Of a stretch of DNA of 64,000 nt, positions 17,374 through 26,013 are shown piece by piece. The notes under the pieces were generated by a model. The model saw only the letters and a list, made by a program, of their open reading frames with translations, was not told the DNA's origin and searched no databases. The DNA comes from Bradyrhizobium sp. Ghvi. Its GTDB lineage: Bacteria > Pseudomonadota > Alphaproteobacteria > Rhizobiales > Xanthobacteraceae. The stretch spans positions 49,227-113,226 of the forward strand of contig NZ_FOVU01000014.1 in NCBI RefSeq assembly GCF_900115265.1, in the 5' to 3' direction. A program made the position numbers and the translations under genes. Position 1 is the stretch's first letter; every line of letters starts with the position of its first letter.

Positions 17374-19095
17374 ATGAACACGGGACAGCCACAGTGGAGT
17401 GCAGGTTCTTCCTCGGCGCCTTCTGAAGACGCGAACCAGGAAAGCTACCTCGGCGGCTTCAATTCTGCGCTTGCGAATTTGGTCGAGACCTTGACCGGGT
17501 ATCGGACTCCAGCCGCCGCGCGCGCCCAGATTTTGGACAATTGGGTTGCCGAAGAGGGGCAGGGCGAATCCGAGAATAGGCGACAAGGGCTCAGACGAAT
17601 CAGGAATTCGGATAGCGCAGGCTCGCACTCGCTGGACTTGTCCTCGCTCTCGCTGACCGCTCTGCCCGCCGCCCTCCCGCCAAGGTTGCTGGACCTGCGC
17701 GCTAGGCACAACGAGCTAAGCAGACTGCCTGCTATGTTCCCACCTAGTCTTCAGCATCTTCTCATTAGCCACAATCGATTGACCAGTTTGCCTGACGACC
17801 TTCCGGCGACCCTTTCTGAGCTGGAGGTCGCTGACAACAGCTTGACCACTCTGCCGGCAAACCTTCCGGCCGGGCTCCAGATCCTGAACGCAAACGACAA
17901 CCGGCTAACCAGCCTGCCGGGCGCTCTCCCGACCGGGCTCACCTCGCTTGCGGTCAGTGGCAATCAGCTGACCGACCTCCCCGAGTCCCTCCCATGGGGT
18001 CTCATTGAACTCGATGTCAGCAGCAATCAATTGACCAACGTTCCGCAGCCCCTCCCGAACTGGCTTCAATCGCTCAATCTCAGCGGTAACCGGCTGACCA
18101 GCCTGCCGGAGGATCTCTTATCGAGGAGTTTTGGCTATCCTCATTTGGAGAACCTTGAGTTCAGCGATAACCCATTCCCGGACCAGGTCCGCGCTCACCT
18201 CGCGGCACCGCATCTTGAGCAGCGGCCTCTGTACGAGGCTGCCGCGCACTGGCTGGGGGACCATCCGGCGGCACTGGCCCAGTGGCAGCACTTTGCGGAT
18301 GAGCCAGGCGCCCAAGACTACGCACAATTCCTGGAGAGGCTACGAGGCACCGTGAACTACGGCAATCAGGAGTTTCGGCAGGCCGTGGCTGATGATCTGC
18401 GGCAGGCGGCGACCAATCCGAGGTTGCGCGAGCAGTTTTTCACACAGGCTTCCGAGGCCAACGTGAGCTGCGAGGATCGTGTTACTCTGCACTGGAACGG
18501 TATGCAGACCGCGCGCCTTAATGCTGAGGTCGAGAACGGGGCGTACGACGACCGTCTTGGTGAACTGATCCAGCGCGGTCGCGTTGCGTTCCGCCTGGAG
18601 GCGCTGGACGAGATCGCGCGCGACAGGGTCAACTCGCTGGCCAACGGCGGCAACCCGACGGTAGACGACATCGAAGTCTACCTGGCCTATCAACATCGGC
18701 TGCGCGAGCCGCTGGCGCTCGGTCATCTCGCACCTGACATGCGCTTCCTGGCGGTCTCTCACGTAAGCGAGGATGATGCGACGGAGGCGCTCGACCTGGT
18801 CCGGGAGCGGGAAGCAAGCCAGTTCACCCATTACATGGCGAGCTGTTGGCAACCCTGGGAAACAGTGCTGAGGCGCGTCGCTCCTGACGAATACGAACCG
18901 ATGCAAGACCGGCTCATCGAAGCCATGGGCGAGGAGTTTCAAACCCGCTTGGATCGGCGACTGGCGGAGCATGGTCTATTAGGCGATCCGGATGCCGAGC
19001 GGGTGCTCGGAGCCCAAGTCCGAAACGAGATCGCTGGCGAGATCAAACGCGAGGTCATGCACCGTGTGCTCGCAGAGCACGGCCTCGAACTATGA
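17374..19095 (+). CDS. nopM: NopM-like type III effector, NEL-type E3 ubiquitin ligase
   Basis: A 573-residue protein. The ATG at 17374 is preceded by GGAG at 6 nt; upstream in-frame starts lack a site. A Ser-rich N-terminus without signal peptide (type III export signal region) is followed by about eight 20-residue leucine-rich repeats of the LPX class (for example NRLTSLPDDLP). A C-terminal NEL domain carries the catalytic cysteine in VSCEDRV (Cys366). NEL proteins (IpaH/SspH/NopM) are injected into host cells and transfer ubiquitin to plant proteins; the LRR restrains activity and selects targets. The tts box at 17094 predicts control by TtsI and flavonoids. The secretion apparatus itself is not in the window. 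Confidence 0.92.
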   Translation: MNTGQPQWSAGSSSAPSEDANQESYLGGFNSALANLVETLTGYRTPAAARAQILDNWVAEEGQGESENRRQGLRRIRNSDSAGSHSLDLSSLSLTALPAALPPRLLDLRARHNELSRLPAMFPPSLQHLLISHNRLTSLPDDLPATLSELEVADNSLTTLPANLPAGLQILNANDNRLTSLPGALPTGLTSLAVSGNQLTDLPESLPWGLIELDVSSNQLTNVPQPLPNWLQSLNLSGNRLTSLPEDLLSRSFGYPHLENLEFSDNPFPDQVRAHLAAPHLEQRPLYEAAAHWLGDHPAALAQWQHFADEPGAQDYAQFLERLRGTVNYGNQEFRQAVADDLRQAATNPRLREQFFTQASEANVSCEDRVTLHWNGMQTARLNAEVENGAYDDRLGELIQRGRVAFRLEALDEIARDRVNSLANGGNPTVDDIEVYLAYQHRLREPLALGHLAPDMRFLAVSHVSEDDATEALDLVREREASQFTHYMASCWQPWETVLRRVAPDEYEPMQDRLIEAMGEEFQTRLDRRLAEHGLLGDPDAERVLGAQVRNEIAGEIKREVMHRVLAEHGLEL

Positions 19096-19591
19096 GGCTC
19101 CCAAACCGCCGCAGAAGTATTTCTCATTGCTCTGCGGGGGTACCTAAACATCGCTCGTGGAGCTTCGCCCATCGCTTCCAAGGCGCGTTTGCACCTTGGA
19201 AAGTACGCTGCCGCCCACCAGGCTTTCGGTGTTTCAGACCGACGAAAATTCCCGCGCGCGGCGAGGGCGTATCTGCGTCCGATCGAAAGCCGTTTCGCGA
19301 CGAGAGCTCCGCCGCTCGAAAAAAATTGCTGAGGAGACCCAGGCGCGCAAACGTGAAATCACCGGTTGCGGAGGCGCTGCCGCAGCCAACCAGCTCGGTT
19401 TGATGAGGCAGCTCCTGTTCGGCCGGTCCATTTGACTTCGGAGCCTTCCTCGCGAGCTCCATCTTGGCAAGAAGGTGTGGAGTGCCGCCACGTTCTATCG
19501 CGGAGAAGGGCTCCGGGGCGCCTACCAGGCTTGGTGGCCGCCCTGATCAACTATCCTCGTCTAAGCTGCCTGCAGATGTAGGAGAAACTAG
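19096..19591. other. No supported gene
   Basis: Overlapping short frames only; no motif found. It separates nopM from the DUF3892 gene. Confidence 0.35.
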
Positions 19592-19879
19592 ATGGCCAAA
19601 CGCGCACGCATTCGTTGCACCAACAAGACGGGCAGAGACAATCCTCACGAAAGGATCACACATGTCGGCGGACTAAACCCCGACGGAACGCCCTGGAAGC
19701 GATCCATCGATCAGGCTATCAAAGATATCGAGAGCAACGAATGGGAGTTTTATGTCGAAGAAAACGGCCGCAGGGTTGATGTGGTGTGCGCCACGCACAA
19801 CGGGCACAAGTACATCAAGACGACGGCAGACGACATTCAACCGGACAATGTTCTCTCGCTCCTCGTCGAGTGTCCCTGA
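19592..19879 (+). CDS. DUF3892 domain protein
   Basis: A 95-residue protein almost entirely made of the DUF3892 fold: ERITHVGGLNPDG near the start, SIDQAIKDIES, a FYVEENGRRVDV strand pair, HKYIKTTADD, and the closing LLVECP. GGAGAAACT precedes the ATG. Proteins of this family are small, widespread and without established function, often found on mobile or accessory DNA. The gene stands alone on its strand. Confidence 0.75.
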   Translation: MAKRARIRCTNKTGRDNPHERITHVGGLNPDGTPWKRSIDQAIKDIESNEWEFYVEENGRRVDVVCATHNGHKYIKTTADDIQPDNVLSLLVECP

Positions 19880-20303
19880 CGATCACCGGCCCGCAGTTCA
19901 GTCCGCCACTCTGCCAGCGCTGTGTCAGGGTCGTTCGACGCGGTCTCCCTGGTAAGCAGATTAGACGCCCGGTCCAGATACCAATCAATCGCATTGCGAT
20001 CCAAGCTCTGAGTGCCGCGTATCGCGGCCTCGCATCGCGTCCTTCTTGACCCATGTGTCGACCGCGTCCTTGGAGCAATCGCAACAGGCGGTTGCGTCGG
20101 CCGTCGTGAGGCCCCGAAAGGCGATCTGGTCAGCGCGCAAGATCCGCTCTGAGCGCCTCAGCTCGGCGGGCGAACGCTTGTGCCGTGTACGGTCACCTCC
20201 ACTCGGACCAAAAGGGAGTTAGCGGCAACGTGACTCGGCGCTTTGTCGGCCCTGAAGAGCGCTGTCCCTGCCACGCGCCGCTAACTTTGGTGGCCTGCCT
20301 TGC
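19880..20303. other. No supported gene
   Basis: Only short shadows; nothing assignable. Confidence 0.3.
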
Positions 20304-20687
20304 CTAAGAAAGCTGCCACCTCGCCATCCCGGGAGTGTCGTCAAGCTCACGGGCTGCGGATTGTAGCGCCAAAACCGGTGGTGAGACGCCTACCAGAATT
20401 GATGGCTGGCCTTCACTTCGCCGACGATGAGGTGAGGTTTGGCCGCACAAGAGGGGGCATAAGTACATCAGGATGAGGATGCGTCGTTCCCAGCTGTATC
20501 CAGGAGGATCTTCCTCGTGCACGCGTTCGTTTGCGATGAAATACACTCGATCAGTGGTGTCGACGCCGTTTTTCGTCACCATCCATTGTAACGCAGTCCA
20601 AGTGCCGGCAAGCGCATCGCCTCCGTTATCGCTACCAACGTAGCGGCGCGCTTTGAAATTGTTGTAATTGGCCCCGTGGCGAAACAC
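20304..20687 (-). CDS. Hypothetical protein, possibly truncated
   Basis: Up to 127 residues. The N-terminal 75 residues (NNFKARRYVG, then GTWTALQWMVTKNG, then RVYFIANERVHEED) have good protein character, while the last 45 look like read-through. There is no clear ribosome-binding site, and an adjacent frame upstream is interrupted, so it may be the surviving part of a larger gene. No family is recognised. Confidence 0.3.
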   Translation of the reverse strand: MFRHGANYNNFKARRYVGSDNGGDALAGTWTALQWMVTKNGVDTTDRVYFIANERVHEEDPPGYSWERRILILMYLCPLLCGQTSPHRRRSEGQPSILVGVSPPVLALQSAARELDDTPGMARWQLS

Positions 20688-20775
20688 GAACGCTGGCGAT
20701 CTGCAAAGCCGCTATAAGCCGGCACTTGCCGCGAATTGACGAACGAAATGCAACAATGACTTGAAGTAAGTAGCA

Positions 20776-20793
20776 GTTGTATTACGATACAAC
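20776..20793. promoter_or_regulatory. Perfect inverted repeat, possible operator
   Basis: GTTGTAT-TACG-ATACAAC is a perfect 7-bp inverted repeat with a 4-bp centre. It lies 210 bp before the MBL-protease operon and 90 bp from a divergent small ORF. The form suits a dimeric repressor site, but no matching regulator is identified. Confidence 0.35.
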
Positions 20794-21002
20794 CATGGCC
20801 GCCGGCTCGCAAACGTGCTGACTTATCGTCCCTCCCGTGATGAGCTTGCTAGGCGGATGTAGGCTAGACAGTGAGCGGGGGAGACACACGCGTCACGAAA
20901 CTGTCTTGAGCAACATTGTATCGAGATTGAAGCTGGAAGTATTTGCAGATTGCCGAGGCACTGGCCGCCTCAACATCTTAGTGGTTGCGAGGGGAGCATT
21001 TG

Positions 21003-23525
21003 ATGAAGCTGTACCTGCTGGATATGGGTTCGAAAATCTATGGAGACTGCATTCTTGCCGTAGAGGGCGATCGAAGCATTCTCATAGACGGAGCGCATCC
21101 GGGAGATTGGAAATCGAGCGGAGATACTCCGTCGATCCCGGATCAGATTTCTAAAGTGCTCGGTAAGCCTCCGTTCAATGTCGACCTGCTGATCGTCACT
21201 CACTGCCATTCAGACCACATCGGATGCCTGCCGAAATTAGTACAGGACGGAACAGTCACCTTCGAGCAAGCCCTAGTGGCCGATGAGAACCTCGGTTTTC
21301 CAACCGACGGCGAGGATGCCCCGATGGATGCCGAAACGGCAAAGGTCGTGGCTGCAATCGTTGAGGAGCCCCAACCCGAACTGGACGGTCCAGCATTGGA
21401 CCAATTCCTCACAGATGCCGCGAACCTTTCGGCGAACTATTCGGCGATGCTCACGAAACTGAAGACCGATCGGACAAAGATCGTACGCTACACCGGCCCA
21501 TCCGCCAAGGTGACTCAGATCGAGAAAGACTTCGCGGATTTCAATTTGAAAATTCTCGGGCCGAGTGCCGATCACCTCAAGATTTGCAGAGACGAGCTCA
21601 GGAGGTTGAAAAACAAAGCCCGACATGCGAGCGACGCTTTGAGACATGCCGACGCCGCCCTGCAGGCTGCGGATATTTACAAGAAATTGCTCTTCGGCTC
21701 CGGCGCGAAGGAAGCCGACGCTGCCGTCGACGACATCCAGGAGTATTTGGACAGAGTGGGCCCAGGCGCTGCCTTAAACGATCAGAGCATCGTCCTCAGT
21801 CTCGGCAAGACCGGGCAGAGGATCCTGCTCACCGGCGACATGCAGCTCGCAGTGCCTGAGGTCCCCGGACTCGACGAAGAAATGGCCTCCATGGTCGAGG
21901 AGATCAAGAAGGGGGGACCATACCAGTTCGTCAAGTTGCCGCATCACGCGTCATATAATGGCTTTGACGAGCAGGTCCTGAAAGCTTTTGAAGAGGCCCA
22001 AGCCTTCGGAATTTCGACGGGCAGGGGAGATCCTGGCCACCCCGACCCCGGCGTGCTGAAGCTGCTCGAAAGCATCAGCGATAAGTATCACTGGGCAAGA
22101 ACTGACAAAAACGGGATCATAACTGTTTCCTTCGTGCGCACCAAACTTAACGTCGGCATTTCCGAAGGCGACCTCGACGATCCGGCTCCAAATGCAAGGG
22201 ATGTCGTCCCAACGGAGCAGCAGCAAAATGAAGAGCCGGCGGGGCCTCAACCCCCGGCACCTGCCAAGCCCGTCCTTTCCGAACCTGCTCAACCCCCCGC
22301 GAAACGCGGCGAGGCCGCCGTGCGCCGGATCGCGGGTGAGGAAGTGGAAGTCATCGCAAGGATCCCGCACACTAAGACAAAGGTGACGATCACGGTTGAG
22401 ATCGACCCAGCCGATTTAGGCGCCGCACCAGGTGCGGGACAACACGACTCTGGAAAAAAAAAGATTCCTCCCAACCTGCCGCCGCTTCTGTTCGTAACAA
22501 ATTCAGAGCGTCTGAGTGAGAACATCGGCAAGGCGGAGGCAGCTGGAATCCTGAGTGCGATCGCCCCGGCGCAGCCGATGGTGGACTTGGCACAGGAATC
22601 CGATGCGTTCGCTGCGATCCAGCGGGAAGGTCGCAATGCCTCTGTGAAGGGGGTCGTTATCGTCGGAGGCTATGACGTCGTTCCATCCGAGCGATACGAC
22701 ACGCTCCCTCCAAGCTTGCGCGGCAGTATCGGACCAAGCGCTCGCAACGATCCTGATAATTTCATTGTCTGGAGTGACCAGAGCTACGGAGACCTGGATG
22801 GTGACCATTTGGCTGACGTGCCGGTCTCCAGAATCCCGGACGGTCACACGGCCCGCGTTGTAGAGGCAGCGTTCAAACCCGGCGCATCGCCGCCAGCGAA
22901 TCGCTTCGGCTTGCGGAATTTCGTGCGCCCGTTTGCTGACCAAATCTATTCAGGCGTTCTGGGCGCCGAACAGATGCTTACATCCGAACAAGTACATTCG
23001 ACAGCAATCCCGGGTAATCTATCGGCAAAGCTCATCTACCTCATGCTTCACGGCTCAGACACCGACACCTCGCGTTTTTGGGGGGAGACGCAAGGCGACA
23101 TGCTTGAGGCGATGACGGTCAACAACGTTCCTAACCCCTGCGGAGCCATCGTATTCGCCGGATGCTGCTGGGGGGCATTGACCGTACGCACGCGGGCAGC
23201 GGTATATAGGGCCGGCGATCCGATCCAAGTGGTCACCCCGGCCCAGTCCGTCGCGCTCTCTTTCCTCGCGGCGGGGGCCAATGCTTTCGTGGGGTGTACC
23301 GGCGCGCACTACTCGCCAATGGACGGGGACCTCAACTTCTTCGGCGCCCCCATGCATTCAGCGTTCTGGAAGCACGTTAACGCGGGAAAGCGGCCCGCAG
23401 AAGCGCTCTTTCAAGCCAAAATCGATTACATAAAAGGCATGCCTCACGGACGAACGAAAATCGAGGAAATTGCGATCGAAAACAAGATTCTGAGACAATT
23501 TACCTGTCTTGGACTAGGCTGGTGA
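21003..23525 (+). CDS. Metallo-beta-lactamase fold / C25 (gingipain-like) protease fusion
   Basis: An 840-residue protein. The ATG at 21003 follows GGGGAG; no signal peptide or membrane segment is seen, so it is probably cytoplasmic. Residues 1 to about 380 form a ComEC-type metallo-beta-lactamase fold with THCHSDHIG (His67, His69, Asp71, His72), LTGDMQ near 278 and LPHHAS near 314. A Pro/Ala-rich linker of about 100 residues follows. Residues from about 488 to the end resemble peptidase C25 of clan CD (caspase/gingipain): GGYDVVPS, the acidic YGDLDGDHLADVPVSRIP, a catalytic His in YLMLHGSD (His683) and Cys in VFAGCCWG (Cys721 or Cys722). It heads a two-gene operon ending at a terminator. Fusion of a hydrolase with a regulated protease suggests a defence or stress-triggered effector; this role is inference. 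Confidence 0.75.
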   Translation: MKLYLLDMGSKIYGDCILAVEGDRSILIDGAHPGDWKSSGDTPSIPDQISKVLGKPPFNVDLLIVTHCHSDHIGCLPKLVQDGTVTFEQALVADENLGFPTDGEDAPMDAETAKVVAAIVEEPQPELDGPALDQFLTDAANLSANYSAMLTKLKTDRTKIVRYTGPSAKVTQIEKDFADFNLKILGPSADHLKICRDELRRLKNKARHASDALRHADAALQAADIYKKLLFGSGAKEADAAVDDIQEYLDRVGPGAALNDQSIVLSLGKTGQRILLTGDMQLAVPEVPGLDEEMASMVEEIKKGGPYQFVKLPHHASYNGFDEQVLKAFEEAQAFGISTGRGDPGHPDPGVLKLLESISDKYHWARTDKNGIITVSFVRTKLNVGISEGDLDDPAPNARDVVPTEQQQNEEPAGPQPPAPAKPVLSEPAQPPAKRGEAAVRRIAGEEVEVIARIPHTKTKVTITVEIDPADLGAAPGAGQHDSGKKKIPPNLPPLLFVTNSERLSENIGKAEAAGILSAIAPAQPMVDLAQESDAFAAIQREGRNASVKGVVIVGGYDVVPSERYDTLPPSLRGSIGPSARNDPDNFIVWSDQSYGDLDGDHLADVPVSRIPDGHTARVVEAAFKPGASPPANRFGLRNFVRPFADQIYSGVLGAEQMLTSEQVHSTAIPGNLSAKLIYLMLHGSDTDTSRFWGETQGDMLEAMTVNNVPNPCGAIVFAGCCWGALTVRTRAAVYRAGDPIQVVTPAQSVALSFLAAGANAFVGCTGAHYSPMDGDLNFFGAPMHSAFWKHVNAGKRPAEALFQAKIDYIKGMPHGRTKIEEIAIENKILRQFTCLGLGW

Positions 23526-23570
23526 ACGAATATATGATGGCAACGAACCCCGTTTCGCAAAGGTGACATC

Positions 23571-23855
23571 ATGGCGGGAAAATCAGACCTTTTCAGTGGC
23601 CCGCTCGAAGATTGGGAACCATTGGATTCACCCCCAAAAGGGCTTGATTCCAATGCTCCGCCCCCCAAGCCAGACCGAGTGGCTCAGGAATGGAGTAAAG
23701 TTGCTCGGAAGTATGCCGCGGATTCCGGCGACTCCGGTTTGCCGTCCGAACACTCCACCCTGGTGCGGGCCAAGAAGAAGGGATTGCGGGACACCGACGT
23801 GAACGCCAAAACCTTCGTCTTGTCTGGAAACAAGATCGTCGGCTCGCAGGGCTAA
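23571..23855 (+). CDS. Small hydrophilic protein, partner of the MBL-protease fusion
   Basis: A 94-residue protein starting 45 bp after the protease gene, with AAAGGTG before the ATG. The N-terminal half is Pro/Asp-rich and probably disordered. The second half contains SEHSTLVRAKKKGLRDT and a Lys/Asn-containing end (VLSGNKIVGSQG). It belongs to the same transcription unit, since a strong terminator follows 20 bp after the stop. I recognise no family. Given its position and exposed basic stretch it could be a substrate, activator or inhibitor of the clan CD protease encoded upstream, but nothing in the sequence proves this. Confidence 0.6.
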   Translation: MAGKSDLFSGPLEDWEPLDSPPKGLDSNAPPPKPDRVAQEWSKVARKYAADSGDSGLPSEHSTLVRAKKKGLRDTDVNAKTFVLSGNKIVGSQG

Positions 23856-23876
23856 TTGCTGCGATGCGGCATTGTG

Positions 23877-23906
23877 GCCGTCGCCGGTAGCAGGCGGCGG
23901 CTTTTT
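23877..23906 (+). terminator. Rho-independent terminator of the MBL-protease operon
   Basis: A 9-bp stem (GCCGTCGCC pairing with GGCGGCGGC, one G-T wobble) with a 7-nt loop is followed directly by TTTTT. Confidence 0.8.
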
Positions 23907-24211
23907 CGTATCGAGTTTCAGGTCTCGGTTTCGCGTCTCTTCAGGTGACGCTTTCCGGATGGTCGCGCATAAGTCTGTCAAGAGATCCCTCAATTTGAGG
24001 GGCCCGTTCAACGAGTCTGCCGAGTTTGCGCGGGAACTCGTAGCCTGGGCCGCTTCATGCGACTCAAACTAGCCCTTATCACAGAGATTGATGGTACATC
24101 CCAACCGGGTATCACACACCTGAAGCGCCGTGTAGTTGCGCCCTGTTGGGGGGTGTGTTTTCTGGTTCCTTTCTCCATCTCATGCCCATTGGGGTGCTGA
24201 TGGCTTGACAA

Positions 24212-24231
24212 ATATAAGGAATTCCTTATAT
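24212..24231. promoter_or_regulatory. Perfect 20-bp palindrome over the start of a TA-like operon
   Basis: ATATAAGGAATTCCTTATAT is a perfect palindrome whose last bases overlap the ATG at 24230. A TTGACA sits two bases upstream of it. Its position suits an operator for the XRE protein encoded second in the operon, as in HigBA-type autoregulation. Confidence 0.6.
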
Positions 24232-24595
24232 GCTTGTTTCGTTCGAAAATCTCCACTTGGGAGATGCGGCTGATGAGTTGGAGCAGCTTGGGCATGATTT
24301 CGCCTGCGAGGTCCTGCTGTACCTCCAGAAAATTCACAGCGGACTGGTGGACGCCAGAGATTTGTCGCCCTTCTATACGTATAGGGGCATTGAGATGTTC
24401 CAAGCGGTCGGAGCGAACAAGTTTGCGATCTTCGCTGTCGAAATCGATGATGATGGCGAGGTGTCTGTGACGCTGATGCTCGCGGCTGAGCATGGGGTGC
24501 CGATGTATGCTGGAGGGTCCTCCTGGAATGGCAACGACTATAGTGCATTGAAGACCGGAATACTGAATGCGCGAGCTTCAGTTTGGTTTGAATGA
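24230..24595 (+). CDS. Putative toxin of a type II toxin-antitoxin-like pair
   Basis: A 121-residue protein encoded directly before an XRE-family regulator, the toxin-first order of HigBA-type systems. The sequence has an N-terminal helical part (DAADELEQLGHDF, LLYLQKIHSG), a YTYRGIEMFQAV segment and beta strands such as FAIFAVEIDDDG and VSVTLML. The size suits RelE/HigB-like mRNA interferases, but the typical Arg/Lys-rich active-site pattern is not clear, so the family is uncertain. The operator palindrome overlaps its start, and a TTGACA-like -35 lies upstream; transcription might therefore start so close that a downstream start codon is used. Confidence 0.5.
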   Translation: MLVSFENLHLGDAADELEQLGHDFACEVLLYLQKIHSGLVDARDLSPFYTYRGIEMFQAVGANKFAIFAVEIDDDGEVSVTLMLAAEHGVPMYAGGSSWNGNDYSALKTGILNARASVWFE

Positions 24596-24610
24596 AGAGT
24601 GGAGGCTGCA

Positions 24611-25009
24611 ATGGTCAAACTCAAAGTCAAAAAAAGCCACGAACGTAGACCGCAAGCCGTTGCTGAGGTCAGCAGCAAGGGGCGCGGTCGCCCGCTCGCC
24701 GACCTTGTGGAAAAAATCGAACATGCTGATCCAGGCCTTGCAACTGAAAAGAAGCTATCGAGTGCGGCGATGCGTGCTGGTGAGTTAGTTCGAGCCATGC
24801 GCAAGCATGCCGGACTCTCACAGTTTCAATTGGCAGAAAAGCTGGACGTAAGCCAAGCTCGTGTTAGCGAAATCGAATCGGGAGTCGGAATCCAAGGACC
24901 AACTTGGGATTTGATGGAACGAATTTCAGTTGCATGCGGCAAAACGCTTGGGGTTGCTGCGTCCAGTGATGATCTAGAACTCGCGGCTCACATGCCTATG
25001 GCTATGTAG
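24611..25009 (+). CDS. XRE-family regulator, probable antitoxin
   Basis: A 132-residue protein. The ATG at 24611 follows GGAGG at 5 nt. A basic N-terminal tail is followed by an XRE helix-turn-helix at about residues 58-112 (VRAMRKHAGLSQFQLAEKL, then VSQARVSEIESG). The C-terminus is acidic and short. It starts 15 bp after the putative toxin gene and is probably translated with it. By analogy with HigA/MqsA-type antitoxins it would bind the palindrome at 24212 and neutralise the upstream product; that assignment rests on gene order. Confidence 0.7.
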   Translation: MVKLKVKKSHERRPQAVAEVSSKGRGRPLADLVEKIEHADPGLATEKKLSSAAMRAGELVRAMRKHAGLSQFQLAEKLDVSQARVSEIESGVGIQGPTWDLMERISVACGKTLGVAASSDDLELAAHMPMAM

Positions 25010-25039
25010 TCTGGGTCTGTCGATGAGAACCTGAAGTAG

Positions 25040-25342
25040 ATGGGGTACTCTTGGTGGGACGCACTCAAAGATTTTCTGGGCGCCGCGAGTCCAATATTCA
25101 TTGCAGTGCCGTGGCTGAGAGATTTCTGGCTGCGTCATCGGAAGTCGCAGGTTGAACAAGTTGAAGCAGCCGGGCGCCTCGGTCGGTTAAAAGTATCGAT
25201 TGAAGGTGCAATCCGGCAAAAAATCGAATCGCCGAAAGTCGCAGACTTCGTGTGGACGATCCTTGGTCTCGCGCTGATACTCGCGAGCTTTTTAATCGCG
25301 TTTGTTCGAGGTCTTAGTGATCTCCTCGGACAACCCAGCTAA
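25040..25342 (+). CDS. Small membrane protein
   Basis: A 100-residue protein starting 30 bp after the XRE gene on the same strand, so possibly in the same transcript. An amphipathic/hydrophobic N-terminus (about residues 5-27), a charged helical middle (QVEQVEAAGRLGRLKV) and a strong membrane segment near the C-terminus (about 70-92, TILGLALILASFLIAFV) are visible. Function unknown. The weak ribosome-binding site would fit translational coupling. Confidence 0.6.
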   Translation: MGYSWWDALKDFLGAASPIFIAVPWLRDFWLRHRKSQVEQVEAAGRLGRLKVSIEGAIRQKIESPKVADFVWTILGLALILASFLIAFVRGLSDLLGQPS

Positions 25343-25697
25343 GTCTTGCGAGGTAAAGCCGCGGACGCCTGATGATTGGGCCGCATGTACGTCGACATGG
25401 ATACCGCACCAAGATGGTGCCGCGCGCGCTTTCGAGAACACCATCTATAAACGCCTGCAGAGTGGTCCGCCCCTTGATTGAGCGGAATGGAGCCGCGACT
25501 GTATCGGCGTCTGCATCGAGGATACCGTTCACGCTCCTAAGCTCTGTTCCCCAGGTGGCACGCAATTTTTGGCGTTCGGGGAGCTCCCGAACGCCATCCC
25601 AGTATTTCCGGATGAAGTCGGACAGGGCCGATGTGGGTGCCGCTTGGCGCGCGTGGTGGTCCGCGCGAAACCAAATGACTGGAATCATGATACGCAC
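25314..25697 (-). CDS. Hypothetical protein
   Basis: A frame of 127 residues (a start at MIPVIWF is possible a few codons in). The first 95 residues look protein-like, with DFIRKYWDGVRELPERQKL and TTLQAFIDGVLESARGT segments; the Arg-rich end may be read-through into the end of the neighbouring gene, which it overlaps by 29 bp. No family is recognised and no good ribosome-binding site is seen. Confidence 0.35.
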   Translation of the reverse strand: MRIMIPVIWFRADHHARQAAPTSALSDFIRKYWDGVRELPERQKLRATWGTELRSVNGILDADADTVAAPFRSIKGRTTLQAFIDGVLESARGTILVRYPCRRTCGPIIRRPRLYLARLSWVVRGDH

Positions 25698-26013
25698 GAA
25701 GGGCGCTTACGCCTGTCTTCATGAGGGCGTCTTTCGGAAGTGAGTATCCAGGTGATTAACCGAGGACTGATGGTCTCTTAGATCAGTCGTTTGCCGACCA
25801 AGCTGGTACATTAAAGGGGTCGAAATCTTGCGCGTCCACCCTAACCTCACCGCTGCGAAGATCCACCACCGCAGCGGAGGACATCGGCCATTATTGCGGC
25901 ATGAACCGTCGCGTCCAGTGTCGAGCTCAGCGGGATGCGGGGCGATATTTCCAAGGAGGTCGCGAAGCCGGTCCCTTGCGTCACGACAAGGTGGGAGCAG
26001 AAGGGCGCGATGA
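25698..26013. other. No supported gene
   Basis: Short frames only; contains the region downstream of the minus-strand porin gene. No clear terminator hairpin found. Confidence 0.3.
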
